A DNA stretch of 41,226 nucleotides from contig QHVJ01000156.1 in NCBI GenBank assembly GCA_003222275.1, positions 1-41,226 of the forward strand, read 5' to 3'. This document shows, in pieces, positions 27,197 to 35,720 of the stretch. Within the stretch, counting starts at the first letter, position 1. Each line of letters opens with the position of its first letter. Under the pieces are notes generated by a model. That model saw nothing but the letters and a program-made list of their open reading frames with translations, did not search any database and was not told where the DNA came from. Made by a program: the position numbers and the translations under genes. The stretch comes from Acidobacteriota bacterium. GTDB taxonomy: Bacteria; Acidobacteriota; Vicinamibacteria; Fen-336.

Positions 27197-28584
27197 GGGC
27201 CCTCCCGCACGAGGCGCTCGCGGTCGGTGAAGAAGAGCCACGCCGACCGCGCGAGGTGGCGCGGCACCTCGGTGACCTGGTTGACGGCGACCCGCGGCCA
27301 TTCCAGGTGCTGGCGGTCCATGAGCTTGAGGCCGAACTGCACCATCAAGCCCACGTTCCACCATGCGAAGAGGACCAGGGCCAGCACCGTGAGCCGGAAC
27401 CGGCGCGCGGGAACCGCGGTGAGGAGGGCCGCCAGCCCCCAGGCGAAGACCGGCGTCGACGAGACGAAGCGCCGCGAGCCGAAGGCGCCCGCCTGCGTCC
27501 AGCTCTCCACCGCGCCGTTGATCCAGACCTGGAGCAGCAATGAGAGGGCCAGCAGCACCACCGTCGCGTCGCGGCGGCGCCAGACCAGGTACGCGAGGCC
27601 GGCCGTCGCCACGAGCAGGAGCGGGCTCCACACGAAGAGCCCGTGCCCAGGATCGAACAGGACCTCGAGCAGGTGGGGACTCGACCAGCTCATCTTGCGG
27701 GCCACGAGCCGCGAAGGGCCGAAGCGTCCGGTCAGCGCGCGATACGCGAGGAGCTGCGGGGCGAAGGCGGTCCCCGCCGCCATCCCCATGGCCACCCCCC
27801 GCGCCAGCGACGCGCCCCCGGCCCCGCCGGTGATCGCCCGGTGCAGCAGCAGTCCGGCGGGGACGATCAGGAACAGGCCGTCCTGCTCGCGCACGAGCGC
27901 GGCCAGGCCGCCGCTGGCGCCGACGGCCGCCCATTCCCACCCCGAGGCGTCCGGGCGCGCGGCCGCCCGCAGGCTCCGCCACAGGAGGAGGGCCACCGCG
28001 AAGACCGCGGGCGCATGGGAGAACGCGGGGGCGAGCGTCATGTAGTAGAGCAGCGGCGTGGCCAGCCACAGGCCCGCCACCGCGAGGGTAGCCGCGGGCT
28101 CGGGCACGCGCCCACGGCCGCGCAGCGTGTCGTGGACGAGGAGAAGGCCCGCGAGCCCGTAGAAGACGGAGGCGTAGCAGACGGCGGCCACGTAGGGGAA
28201 GGAGAAGCCGTCGGCGGCCACGTGCGCGCCGAGGGCGCGCGCGGCGAGCACGCCTGCGTGGGCGAGCAGGTAGAAGGGCGACCACAGCAGCGCGCTGCCG
28301 AGGGGGGCGAAGTTGATGTGCCGGCCGGTGTCGGTCTCGAGCCGCTCCAGGAACGTGGCCTTGAAGCCGGCCAGTCCCTGCGGGTCGGCGGCGTAGAAGC
28401 GCTCGTACTCGTTGCCGAACTCGAGGTCGCGGTCGAAGACGAGCGAGCGCAGGTAGGAGAAGTACTCGATCTCGTCCGCCCCGCGGATCTTCGGCGTGAC
28501 CAGGGGGAGCGTCAGCACGAAGAGGAGCACGAGGCCGCGGCGCCCGGACCATCGCGGGGCCGCGCCGGGAGGAGCCGCGCTCAC
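27193..28584 (-). CDS. Polytopic membrane protein, GT-C/PMT-like glycosyltransferase
   Basis: From a GTG at 28584 (GTGA overlap) the protein has 463 residues and about ten to eleven hydrophobic segments. The first hydrophobic segment is followed by 'GADEIEYFSYLRSLVFDRDL', which places acidic residues in the first periplasmic loop, as in GT-C enzymes (GT39/83, ArnT-like). Such enzymes use polyprenyl-phosphate sugars on the outer face of the membrane. The DPM1-like gene at 17823 could make the donor. The loop also has a conserved-looking 'TGRHINFAPLGSALLWSPFY' stretch, common in hypothetical membrane transferases of GC-rich bacteria. The catalytic assignment is inference from fold and context. 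Confidence 0.8.
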   Translation of the reverse strand: MSAAPPGAAPRWSGRRGLVLLFVLTLPLVTPKIRGADEIEYFSYLRSLVFDRDLEFGNEYERFYAADPQGLAGFKATFLERLETDTGRHINFAPLGSALLWSPFYLLAHAGVLAARALGAHVAADGFSFPYVAAVCYASVFYGLAGLLLVHDTLRGRGRVPEPAATLAVAGLWLATPLLYYMTLAPAFSHAPAVFAVALLLWRSLRAAARPDASGWEWAAVGASGGLAALVREQDGLFLIVPAGLLLHRAITGGAGGASLARGVAMGMAAGTAFAPQLLAYRALTGRFGPSRLVARKMSWSSPHLLEVLFDPGHGLFVWSPLLLVATAGLAYLVWRRRDATVVLLALSLLLQVWINGAVESWTQAGAFGSRRFVSSTPVFAWGLAALLTAVPARRFRLTVLALVLFAWWNVGLMVQFGLKLMDRQHLEWPRVAVNQVTEVPRHLARSAWLFFTDRERLVREGP

Positions 28585-29783
28585 GCCACCTCCTCGAACA
28601 GCTCGCCCAGCGCGCGCGCCCGCGCCTCCCACGAGTATCGCGGCGCCTCGTCCCACGCCGCCGCCGCGAGGCGCCGGGCGAGGCCATCGTCGCCCAGCAC
28701 GCGGCGCAGGGAGGCGGCCAGCGCGCCCGCGTCCCCCGGGGGCACGAGCAGCGCGTTCTCGCCGTCGCGCAGGATCTCGCGGCTCGAGGGCAGGTCGGAA
28801 GCGACGATGGGCCGGCCGGCGGCCATCGCCTCGAAGACCTTCAACGGAGACGTGTGGCGCTCGGTCATGCCGGCGCGCAGGAAGGGAGCGACGACCACCG
28901 CCGCGCGCCCGAGCGCGTCCGCGACGCGAGCTTGCGGCACGGGGCCGGGCATCTCGGTGCGCGCGCCGAGGCCGCGCGCCTCCACCAAGGAGCGGATGCG
29001 GCGCGTGTCGGCCTCGCCCTCGATGCCGCCCAGGATCACGAGGCGCGCGCCCGGCACGGCGGCCATGGCTTCCACCAGCACGTCGACGCCCTTCCAGGGA
29101 TAGAGCTGGCCCGCGTAGAGGACGCGAGGGGGGTCCTCGTGGGCGAGCCCGGGAAAGGCTCGCCAGGGCGGCACGTCGCAGCCGTTGGGGACGACGCGCA
29201 CGCCGCGCCGCGGCCCGTGACGCTCGGCGAACGCGTCGCGGATGCCGGCGGTGGTCGCCACGAAGCCGGAGGCCCTCTTCCAGACCCTCTCCTCGCGCCG
29301 CGCAATGCGCGCCGCCTTGCCCGCGTCGGCCGTCTCGGACGTGCCGTAGAGCGCTCCCCGCTCGAGGTACATCGTCGACTCGACGGCATGCGCCTCGTAG
29401 ACGACCCCTTCCCGCCCGGCGGCGGGAAGGCGGAGCAGCAGGTCGGCGAGCTGGAGGTCGCGGGTCAAGACGGTGGCGCCGCGCCGCCGCGCGGCGAAGC
29501 CGGCCGCCACGGCTTGCGCGAGGAACGAGGCCCGCGGGAGGACGAAGCTTCCCCGGCGGTGCATGACCCGGAGCCGCCGCACCTCGAGGCACGGGTGCGG
29601 CTCGACGCCGAAGAGCGCCAGCACCTCGGCCGTGGGCCGCGGGTCGCTTCGGCGCACCACGAGGCGAACGCGGCTCCCCGCGCGCGCGAGGGCGGCCGCG
29701 GTCTTCACGATCTGCACGCCGTTCGCGCGCTCGAGAGGAAAACGGATGTCCGCGAGGATCATGATCTCCCGCGGCTCGCTCAC
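28581..29783 (-). CDS. GT4 family glycosyltransferase
   Basis: A 400-residue GT-B transferase. After 'MILADIRFPLERANGVQIVK' comes the acceptor domain, then the donor domain with 'RVLYAGQLYPWKGVDVLVEA', ARLVILGGIEGE and 'ERHTSPLKVFEAMAAGRPIV' (E-x7-E). The GTG at 29783 lies 10 nt after the upstream stop. An ATG at 29764, with GGGAG four bases before it, is a good alternative that would shorten the protein by six residues. This is one of the few junctions in the cluster without an overlap. The sugar is unknown. Confidence 0.9.
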   Translation of the reverse strand: MSEPREIMILADIRFPLERANGVQIVKTAAALARAGSRVRLVVRRSDPRPTAEVLALFGVEPHPCLEVRRLRVMHRRGSFVLPRASFLAQAVAAGFAARRRGATVLTRDLQLADLLLRLPAAGREGVVYEAHAVESTMYLERGALYGTSETADAGKAARIARREERVWKRASGFVATTAGIRDAFAERHGPRRGVRVVPNGCDVPPWRAFPGLAHEDPPRVLYAGQLYPWKGVDVLVEAMAAVPGARLVILGGIEGEADTRRIRSLVEARGLGARTEMPGPVPQARVADALGRAAVVVAPFLRAGMTERHTSPLKVFEAMAAGRPIVASDLPSSREILRDGENALLVPPGDAGALAASLRRVLGDDGLARRLAAAAWDEAPRYSWEARARALGELFEEVA

Positions 29784-29793
29784 CGCTGCCGGC

Positions 29794-30633
29794 TCACGGT
29801 TTCTCCAGCACGCACTGGATGTGGCCGATCATCACGTCCTGCGCCCACGGCGTCGCCTCCATGCGCCGGCGCAGCGGGCCGGGGAGCGCGCGGCGGAAGA
29901 AGCCGGTGACGTGGCGGTCCTCGCGCAGGGGGCGGAACCCCGAGCCGCGGATCCACGACGAGAGCCGCCGCACCGTGACCCGCTGCCGGAGGTCGTCCTC
30001 CTTCTCCTTCCCCTGCTCGGCGAGGGCGATGAAGGTGTTGGCCTCCTTCTTCTCCTTGAGCGCCCACGGGGCATGGCGGGCCAGGAAGCGGAACGCGCGG
30101 AACGCGGCCCGCCGGCCGAGCAGGATGTGAAGGGGAACGGGCACGAGCAGGCGCGGGAGGTGGGCGCCCGCCAGGGAGAGAAAGGGAGCCGTCGAGAGGT
30201 AGAGCACTCCGCCCCGGCGCAGGACGCGGTGGCACTCGGCGAGGTAGGCCTCCGCGGAGGTGACGTGCTCGATCACCGAATGGCTGAAGACGAGGTCGAA
30301 GCTCTCGCCCGCGAAGGGCAGGCGGGCGCCGTCGCCCTGGACGAAGACGGCGTTGGCGAGGCTCTTCTCCGTGGCCAGCCGCGTGCCCGCCTCGCGGAAG
30401 CGGGCCTCCAGGTCGAGGCCCACCGCGAAGGCCGATTCCTCCGCCAGCGAGAGCGCGGTCCCCCCGCCCCCGCAGCCGGCGTCGAGGATGCGGCCGCCGA
30501 GCCGTCCCCCTCCCCGCTCGAGGGCCTGGATCACCTTCGCGCTGCGCAGGTACTCGAAGACCGCGTAGTCGTACTCGCTGCGGAAGCGGGCGGCGGCGGC
30601 GGCGGCGATGGCCGCCTCGTCGACGTTCCTCAC
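29794..30633 (-). CDS. Class I SAM-dependent methyltransferase
   Basis: A 279-residue protein with motif I ILDAGCGGGGTALSLAEE (about 48-65), an acidic strand end VGLDLEA, 'FDLVFSHSVIEHVTSAEAYL' and ECHRVLRRGGVLYLSTAPFL. This is the standard type 11 order. A hydrophobic and basic stretch after the core (about 180-210) may contact the membrane. The start is GTG in a GTGA overlap with the upstream transferase. In this setting it may methylate a sugar or cap a glycan chain, as WbdD-type enzymes do, but no kinase domain is present here. Confidence 0.88.
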   Translation of the reverse strand: MRNVDEAAIAAAAAARFRSEYDYAVFEYLRSAKVIQALERGGGRLGGRILDAGCGGGGTALSLAEESAFAVGLDLEARFREAGTRLATEKSLANAVFVQGDGARLPFAGESFDLVFSHSVIEHVTSAEAYLAECHRVLRRGGVLYLSTAPFLSLAGAHLPRLLVPVPLHILLGRRAAFRAFRFLARHAPWALKEKKEANTFIALAEQGKEKEDDLRQRVTVRRLSSWIRGSGFRPLREDRHVTGFFRRALPGPLRRRMEATPWAQDVMIGHIQCVLEKP

Positions 30634-31739
30634 CTCCCGAGCGCCTCGCGGTAGACGTCGAGGTAGCGCTCGGCGACGCCGGCCAGCCGAAAGCGGCCGG
30701 CGATGAGGCCGGCGGTCGCCTCGCGAGCGCGGCGCGGCGCGGCGAGAAACGCCAGGATCCGCTCCGCGAGCGCATCGGGATCGCGCATCGGCACCACCGT
30801 CAGGTCATCGCCGAAGAGGGCGGCCAGCTCCTTTCCTCCGGGGTTGTCGGTGGATACGACCGGGGTTCCGCTGGCCAGCGCCTCCAGGGCCACGGTGGGC
30901 GTCGCCTCGAGGACGGAGGAGAGGACGAACAGGTCGGCGGCCGCCTGCAGCTCGGCGACCTCGTCGTTGGGGACCAGGCCGAGGAAGCGCACCGCGCTCC
31001 CGAGGCCGAGGCGCGAGGCCTGGGCCCGAAGATCGCCCTCCGCCTCGCCCGTGCCGGCGATGAGGAGCACGGCGTCTTCGCGCCGCCGCCGCACTCGGGC
31101 CATCGCCTCGAGCAGCGTCGCCTGGTCGGCCAGGGGATGCAGGCGCTTGACGTTCAGCAGGAGGACGCCGCCCTCGGGCCGGAGGCGCGCACGCAGCGCG
31201 GCGCGCGCGGCGGCGCTCCGCAGCGTGAAGGCATCGGCCACGGGTGGGTAGACGACCGAGAAGCGCCGCAGGGGAACGTCCAGATCGCGGGCCCGGTCGA
31301 GCAGCGCCTGCGAATAGAAGGTGACGTGGGCGGCGTCCCGGTTGAAGCGCCGGAAGCGGTCGTCCCCGCGATCGTGGTGCCAGATCTCCGTGCCGTAGTG
31401 GGTCAGCACGTACGGCCGGCGGTGACGGAGACAAAGCCGCGCCGCCACCTGGTTCATCCAGGTGCTCGAGTGGATGTGGGCGAGCTCCGACTGCCGCACG
31501 AGCGGGCCGGCCTTCCACCACGTCTCGGCCGCCTCCAGCGCCTGCGGCAGGCGGGTGCGGCGCAGCCGCGCGGCGCGCCGGCGCACGTACGCCGTGTCGG
31601 GCCGGCCGCCCTGACGGCCGAAGGTGAGGAAGCGCGCGGTGTGGCCCCGCTCGGCGAGCGCCCGGCCGAGCAGGTGGGGGAGCAGCGCGTTGGCGGCCTG
31701 GTGGGGAGGGAGGTGCGGCGTCACCATCAGCACGTTCAC
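30630..31739 (-). CDS. GT4 family glycosyltransferase
   Basis: From the GTG at 31739 the protein has 369 residues. It starts 'VNVLMVTPHLPPHQAANALL' and contains 'IHSSTWMNQVAARLCLRHRR', a typical acceptor-domain region with THYGTE. The donor domain shows 'VLLLNVKRLHPLADQATLLE', AVLLIAGTGEAEGDL, 'LGLVPNDEVAELQAAADLFV' and 'EATPTVALEALASGTPVV'. It overlaps the deacetylase stop by GTGA. The fold assignment is firm; the substrate is not. Confidence 0.9.
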   Translation of the reverse strand: MNVLMVTPHLPPHQAANALLPHLLGRALAERGHTARFLTFGRQGGRPDTAYVRRRAARLRRTRLPQALEAAETWWKAGPLVRQSELAHIHSSTWMNQVAARLCLRHRRPYVLTHYGTEIWHHDRGDDRFRRFNRDAAHVTFYSQALLDRARDLDVPLRRFSVVYPPVADAFTLRSAAARAALRARLRPEGGVLLLNVKRLHPLADQATLLEAMARVRRRREDAVLLIAGTGEAEGDLRAQASRLGLGSAVRFLGLVPNDEVAELQAAADLFVLSSVLEATPTVALEALASGTPVVSTDNPGGKELAALFGDDLTVVPMRDPDALAERILAFLAAPRRAREATAGLIAGRFRLAGVAERYLDVYREALGR

Positions 31740-32710
31740 GCCCGCGCGTCCCACTCCGCCCGGAACTGGCCGTAGGTCCGTCCCACCGCGCCCAGGCGCG
31801 TGGTGAGGTGCTCGAAGAGGCGCGTCAGGTCCTCGAGGAAGCGCGAGACGCTGGCCTCGTCGGGCGTGTAGGGGCTGCCGCCGGGAAGCAGCTCGCTCGA
31901 GTGGAAGATGATGTTGAAGCACGGCACGCGCGCACGCGCGAGGCGGGAGGCGAAGGCGACCATGTCGGGCAGCGCGGCGTAGGAGGGCCGCAGCCACACC
32001 GCCTTCAGGCCGAGCCGCCGCAGCGCTCCTCGCCAGGGGATCGGCCGCAGCCTCGCGTAGAGCGCCTCCGCGGCCTTGGGCAGCGCCGGCGAGGTGGCCG
32101 CCGAGATCGGCACCTCCAGGATCTTCGACGCCCCCGGCCGCCGCACGTCGCCGTAGTCCGGATGGTAGGGGACGAGGGGCGCGCCCGCGAAGGCCATTCC
32201 CCCTTTGCGCCGCTCGTTGAAGAGCGGATCGACGCTCGTGTCCACCGTGAAGCCCAGCCGTTCGAGGATCGGCAGCGAGCCTCCGTCGAAGCCGTTGCGG
32301 CCGGCCCGGTAGGTGGTGGGCCGCACGCCCAGCTCCTGCGTGATGAGCGCGGCCAGGTCGGTGAGCTGCCGATCCAGCAGCTCGACGGGAAGGTTGTGGG
32401 GATAGGTGTGGCCGGCCACGTCCTCGGGGCGAAAAGGCGGCGAGGTCCAGGGATGGAGGTGGGCGCCGATCTCGCACCGGCCCTCGCGCGCGAGGCCGCG
32501 CAGCACGTCCGCGCTCTCCTTCCGCGCCGCCATCTCGTGGGTGACGAGGTAGCTGGGCCGGATCCCGAAGCCGTCGCAGAGGGCCTGGAGTGCGGGCAGC
32601 CGAAGGGCGTTGCGCACGCCCAGCCGACGCCGTCCCTCGGCCGACCACTGGTCGTCGGCTTCGGTGTCGATCCCCACCAGCACCGCCGGGGGCACACCGG
32701 CGCTTCTCAT
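31736..32710 (-). CDS. Polysaccharide deacetylase-like protein (NodB/CE4-related)
   Basis: This 324-residue protein starts at the ATG at 32710 in an ATGA overlap. It has the divergent CE4 motifs seen in glycan-cluster deacetylases: VLVGIDTEADDQWS supplies the Asp pair, and EIGAHLHPW supplies the His-x-His metal ligands. 'YRAGRNGFDGGSLPILERLG' corresponds to the RxGxG motif, and FNIIFHSSEL to the late catalytic His. Known relatives remove N-acetyl groups from polysaccharides or lipid-linked sugars. No signal peptide is visible, so a cytoplasmic substrate such as a lipid-linked intermediate is more likely than an extracellular polymer. Confidence 0.85.
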   Translation of the reverse strand: MRSAGVPPAVLVGIDTEADDQWSAEGRRRLGVRNALRLPALQALCDGFGIRPSYLVTHEMAARKESADVLRGLAREGRCEIGAHLHPWTSPPFRPEDVAGHTYPHNLPVELLDRQLTDLAALITQELGVRPTTYRAGRNGFDGGSLPILERLGFTVDTSVDPLFNERRKGGMAFAGAPLVPYHPDYGDVRRPGASKILEVPISAATSPALPKAAEALYARLRPIPWRGALRRLGLKAVWLRPSYAALPDMVAFASRLARARVPCFNIIFHSSELLPGGSPYTPDEASVSRFLEDLTRLFEHLTTRLGAVGRTYGQFRAEWDARA

Positions 32711-33756
32711 CGGTCCATGTCGCTGTCGCCGAAGACGACGTGCCAGCGTCCCGGGTCGGCCAGGACCTCGTTGCCCCCCGCCCGGGACCGCACGCAGAAC
32801 TGCATCGGGGAGGGGCCGCGGGAGAAGCCGCGGCGCAGCATCTCGTTGCCGAGGCCCGCGTGGAGCGAGAAGGCCTGGGCCCGCGCGACCCGCGCCTGGC
32901 GGAAGTCGGCGAGCACGGCCGAGAGGAGCGCCTGTCGTGCCGCGCCGTCGGACGCCTCGGTGAAGACGTCCGTGATCCAGCCGAGGCGGAGGCCCCGGTA
33001 GTCCTCGTGCCGGCTGACCGCAAAACCCACCAGGTCGTCCCCCCGCCGGGCCTCCCACCGCGCGTAGCGGCGGTGGGGGCAGCGCTCGTACTTCCACTCC
33101 AGGTACGCGGCGTCCCGGCGTACGCACATGGCGTAGGAAGGCCGCGCCCGCGCCCACAGTCTGTCGTACTCGGGCCCGAAGCCGGTAGCCGGCCGCACCG
33201 CCACCCCGGCGCCGCCTTCCGGCGCCTCGGGGTTGAGCGAGCGGAGCGCCGCGCCGAGGAGGGGACCGGCGATCGTCGCCGCCGCCCGCCCCACGCGCCG
33301 CGCCAGCACGGCCGCCGGGTCGAGGATCTTCCGGTAGAAGGGCACCGGTCCCACGTCGCGATAGCCCAGCTTCTGGAAGAGGTTGTAGGACGAGGTCGTG
33401 AGGCCCAGGCCGAGGGCCACGTCCACGTTCTGGCTCCACGTGTCGAACAAGAGCGCCCCCACCCCCTGCCCGCGCACCTCCTCGCGCAGGAACACGTCCA
33501 TGCCCCACGACGCCCGCACCTCCCGGTCGCCCCACCAGAGGCGGACGGGCATCGAGGCGTACTGTCCGAGGATCCGACCGCCCTCCCGGGCCACCCAGAT
33601 CTCGGGGGCGCCGTCGGAGCACGGGTTGTCGCGGTATTGCCAGGCCCACCGGCGCCGGCTGGCCTCGGTCATCTCGTGCCCGAAGACGTCGCGGTAGAGG
33701 CCGAAGAGCTCTTCCTCGTCCTCTTCGCGCCGCCTGTCGACCGCTAGGGCGGCCAT
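32707..33756 (-). CDS. GNAT-family (FemAB-like) acyltransferase
   Basis: A 349-residue protein with an N-terminal GNAT domain. Motif A 'REEVRGQGVGALLFDTWSQN' carries the acyl-CoA pyrophosphate loop RxxGxG, preceded by the beta strand 'VRASWGMDVFL'. A second, more divergent GNAT-like half follows at about residues 200-345. This double arrangement is common in glycan-locus N-acyltransferases. It is the first gene of the minus-strand run and has the best ribosome-binding site of the cluster, GGAGG just before the ATG. It could acetylate an amino sugar, which pairs logically with the deacetylase next door. Specificity is inferred only. Confidence 0.82.
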   Translation of the reverse strand: MAALAVDRRREEDEEELFGLYRDVFGHEMTEASRRRWAWQYRDNPCSDGAPEIWVAREGGRILGQYASMPVRLWWGDREVRASWGMDVFLREEVRGQGVGALLFDTWSQNVDVALGLGLTTSSYNLFQKLGYRDVGPVPFYRKILDPAAVLARRVGRAAATIAGPLLGAALRSLNPEAPEGGAGVAVRPATGFGPEYDRLWARARPSYAMCVRRDAAYLEWKYERCPHRRYARWEARRGDDLVGFAVSRHEDYRGLRLGWITDVFTEASDGAARQALLSAVLADFRQARVARAQAFSLHAGLGNEMLRRGFSRGPSPMQFCVRSRAGGNEVLADPGRWHVVFGDSDMDR

Positions 33757-33796
33757 TTTCCTCCGGGGCGAAACGATGAGCTTAGCATGCTATGGT
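33757..33796. promoter_or_regulatory. Divergent promoter region with palindrome TAGCATGCTA
   Basis: The space between the minus-strand run (start 33756) and the plus-strand membrane protein (33787 or 33808) is only about 30-50 bp. It contains a perfect 10-bp palindrome at 33783-33792. On the plus strand TGCTATGGT (33788-33796) resembles an extended -10 (TGnTATAAT). On the minus strand the same palindrome yields TGCTAAGCT. A shared operator for both directions is possible. No -35 boxes stand out. Confidence 0.35.
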
Positions 33797-35709
33797 CGGG
33801 CCTGAGGATGCCCCGCTTCCTTCGGCCCTCCCTGGCCGGACCCGCCCTCGGGGCCCTGTCCCTGCTCGCCATCCTGGCCTTGCTGCAGCGACCGGCGCCC
33901 CTCTTCGTCAACCTGGGCGCGGGCGACGAGGCCTTCGCCCGCGGCTTCCGCGCCTGGGAGCGCGACGGATTGCGCGCGAGCGGGGAGACCATGTTCCGGT
34001 GGGCGCTCGACGGCGCGCGCGTCGAGCTGCCCGTGCGCGTCGTATCCGGTTCGTTGACCGCGCGATTGCGCCTCGCGCGCTTCACCGACCGCCCGGCCGA
34101 CATCACCCTGCTGTCGTCGGGACGAGCGATCGACGAGTGGACGCAGCCGCCGCGGGGCTGGCGCGAGCGCACCGTGGAGCTGGGCGAGGTGCGCGGCGCG
34201 CCGACGCTGCAGTTCCGCACGAGGCCGGAGGATCCGGAAGCCCTGGGAATCGCCCTCGACTGGGTCGAGCTGCGGGGGGCGGGACGTGTTCTCCCCGCGC
34301 CGAACCTGTTCGCCGGCCTCCTGGCCCTGTTCCTGGGTGTGCCCCTGGCACTGTCGCTCCTGGCCGGGCCGGCTCCCGCCGTCGGCGCCGCGGGGGCGGC
34401 GGCGGCGATCGGCGCCGCCCTCGTGACGTGGGATCGGCTGGGAGGGCTCTGTGCGCTGGGAGCGGCCGGCCTGCCCGCCCTCGTCGCGGCGGCGCTGGTG
34501 GCCGCGATCTTCCGCCTGCTCGCCCGTCGGTGGCCGGACACCCTCGCCGGCGCGGGAGAGCTTGCGCTCGTCGTGCCCGCGGCGGCCCTCGTCCTCGCCC
34601 TCGCCGCGCTGTCGCATCCTTCTTATTACTATCCCGACGTCGACACCCACGCCCGCTACCTGGCCGCGGCCCGCACCGATCCCTACCTGCTCTTCGACCC
34701 CCGCGAGTACCAGGACCGCACCGGGGCCTGGACCCGGGAGATCGCGGGCCGGCGGGTCGCCTTCCCGTACTCACCGGTGTTCCACGTGGCGGCGTGGCCC
34801 CTGGCCGCGGTCTTCGGCGAGGTCACTGCGATCAAGACCGCGGCGGTCGTGGCGCTGGCGCTGACCCTGCTGCTCGTCCACGCCCTCGCGCGGCTCCTCG
34901 GACTCGGCCCGCGCGCAGGGCTGCTGGCCCAGACCCTCGCCGCCTTCCTGCCGGTGATGTCGTCCCGCCTCGCCCTTGCCCTCTTCCCGACCCTGCTCGG
35001 GCAAGCCCTCGAGCTGGTCCTGATCGTTCACCTGATGCGCCGCTATCCGCACCTCGAGGGGGCGCGCGATGCCGCCGCCGCCTGCGCGTTCTTCTTCGCG
35101 GCCCAGGCCGCCTATACCGGCTCGATGCTGAACGTGGGCGCCGTCGTGATCGTCTTTGCGGGGTGGGAGCTCGCCGCCGGAGATCGGCACAAGGCGCGGC
35201 GCGTGCTGGGCGCATGGGCGATCGCCGCCGCCGGTGTCGTGCTCCTGCAATACGCGCGGTTCGTGCCGGTCGTCTGGCGGGAAGTGCTGCCGCATCTGGG
35301 GGACGGATCGGCTTCGATGGGAGACGAGGCGGGCAGCCTGGCCGGCCGCGCCGCCCGTCGGGCCGCGACCTTCTACGACGTGGTCTATCCGCTGCTGCTC
35401 GGGCCGGGGCTCCTCGCCCTGCGCGGCGCCCCCCGCGCGCCGCGGCGGGTGATCGCCTCGGTCCTGCTCGCCGGGGCCGGCCTGCTCGCGCTGCGCTACG
35501 TGATCCCCGTTGTGTTTCGCGACGCCAAGGAGGTGGAGCTGCTCGCGGCGCCGGTAGCGGTCGCGGCCTCCGCGGGGATCGTTTGGACCACGGGCCGCGG
35601 CCGATTCGGGCGGCTGGCGGCCGCCGCCGCGGCCGGGATCGCCCTCGCCTGGGGCGCCCAGCGCGCAGTGGCGGTCTACCTGGAGAGGTTCGTCGCCGTC
35701 GGCCGCTGA
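33787..35709 (+). CDS. Large polytopic membrane protein of the glycan locus, unknown function
   Basis: A 640-residue protein (633 if the ATG at 33808 is used). One N-terminal membrane segment is followed by a periplasmic beta-rich domain of about 140 residues with 'GETMFRWALDGARVELPV' and 'EALGIALDWVELRGAG'. About twelve further hydrophobic segments follow. I recall this domain ahead of GT-C-like membrane proteins in several phyla. A loop after the second group has 'SHPSYYYPDVDTHARYLA', acidic residues that could be catalytic. It is probably a membrane glycosyltransferase or polymerase for the glycan, given its place beside the cluster. Its stop lies one base from the convergent sodC stop. 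Confidence 0.75.
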   Translation: MLWSGLRMPRFLRPSLAGPALGALSLLAILALLQRPAPLFVNLGAGDEAFARGFRAWERDGLRASGETMFRWALDGARVELPVRVVSGSLTARLRLARFTDRPADITLLSSGRAIDEWTQPPRGWRERTVELGEVRGAPTLQFRTRPEDPEALGIALDWVELRGAGRVLPAPNLFAGLLALFLGVPLALSLLAGPAPAVGAAGAAAAIGAALVTWDRLGGLCALGAAGLPALVAAALVAAIFRLLARRWPDTLAGAGELALVVPAAALVLALAALSHPSYYYPDVDTHARYLAAARTDPYLLFDPREYQDRTGAWTREIAGRRVAFPYSPVFHVAAWPLAAVFGEVTAIKTAAVVALALTLLLVHALARLLGLGPRAGLLAQTLAAFLPVMSSRLALALFPTLLGQALELVLIVHLMRRYPHLEGARDAAAACAFFFAAQAAYTGSMLNVGAVVIVFAGWELAAGDRHKARRVLGAWAIAAAGVVLLQYARFVPVVWREVLPHLGDGSASMGDEAGSLAGRAARRAATFYDVVYPLLLGPGLLALRGAPRAPRRVIASVLLAGAGLLALRYVIPVVFRDAKEVELLAAPVAVAASAGIVWTTGRGRFGRLAAAAAAGIALAWGAQRAVAVYLERFVAVGR

Positions 35710-35720
35710 GTTATTCGGCC
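35701..35720. terminator. Possible bidirectional terminator hairpin between convergent genes
   Basis: GGCCG at 35701-35705 and CGGCC at 35716-35720 form a 5-bp stem around a 10-nt loop that holds both stop codons (TGA for the membrane protein, TTA for sodC). It is short and has no T-run, so evidence is weak. Confidence 0.25.

Noticed and set aside
17823-33756. Secondary-metabolite biosynthesis cluster
   Set aside because: There is no polyketide synthase, peptide synthetase, precursor peptide or terpene enzyme; the content is that of a surface-polysaccharide locus.
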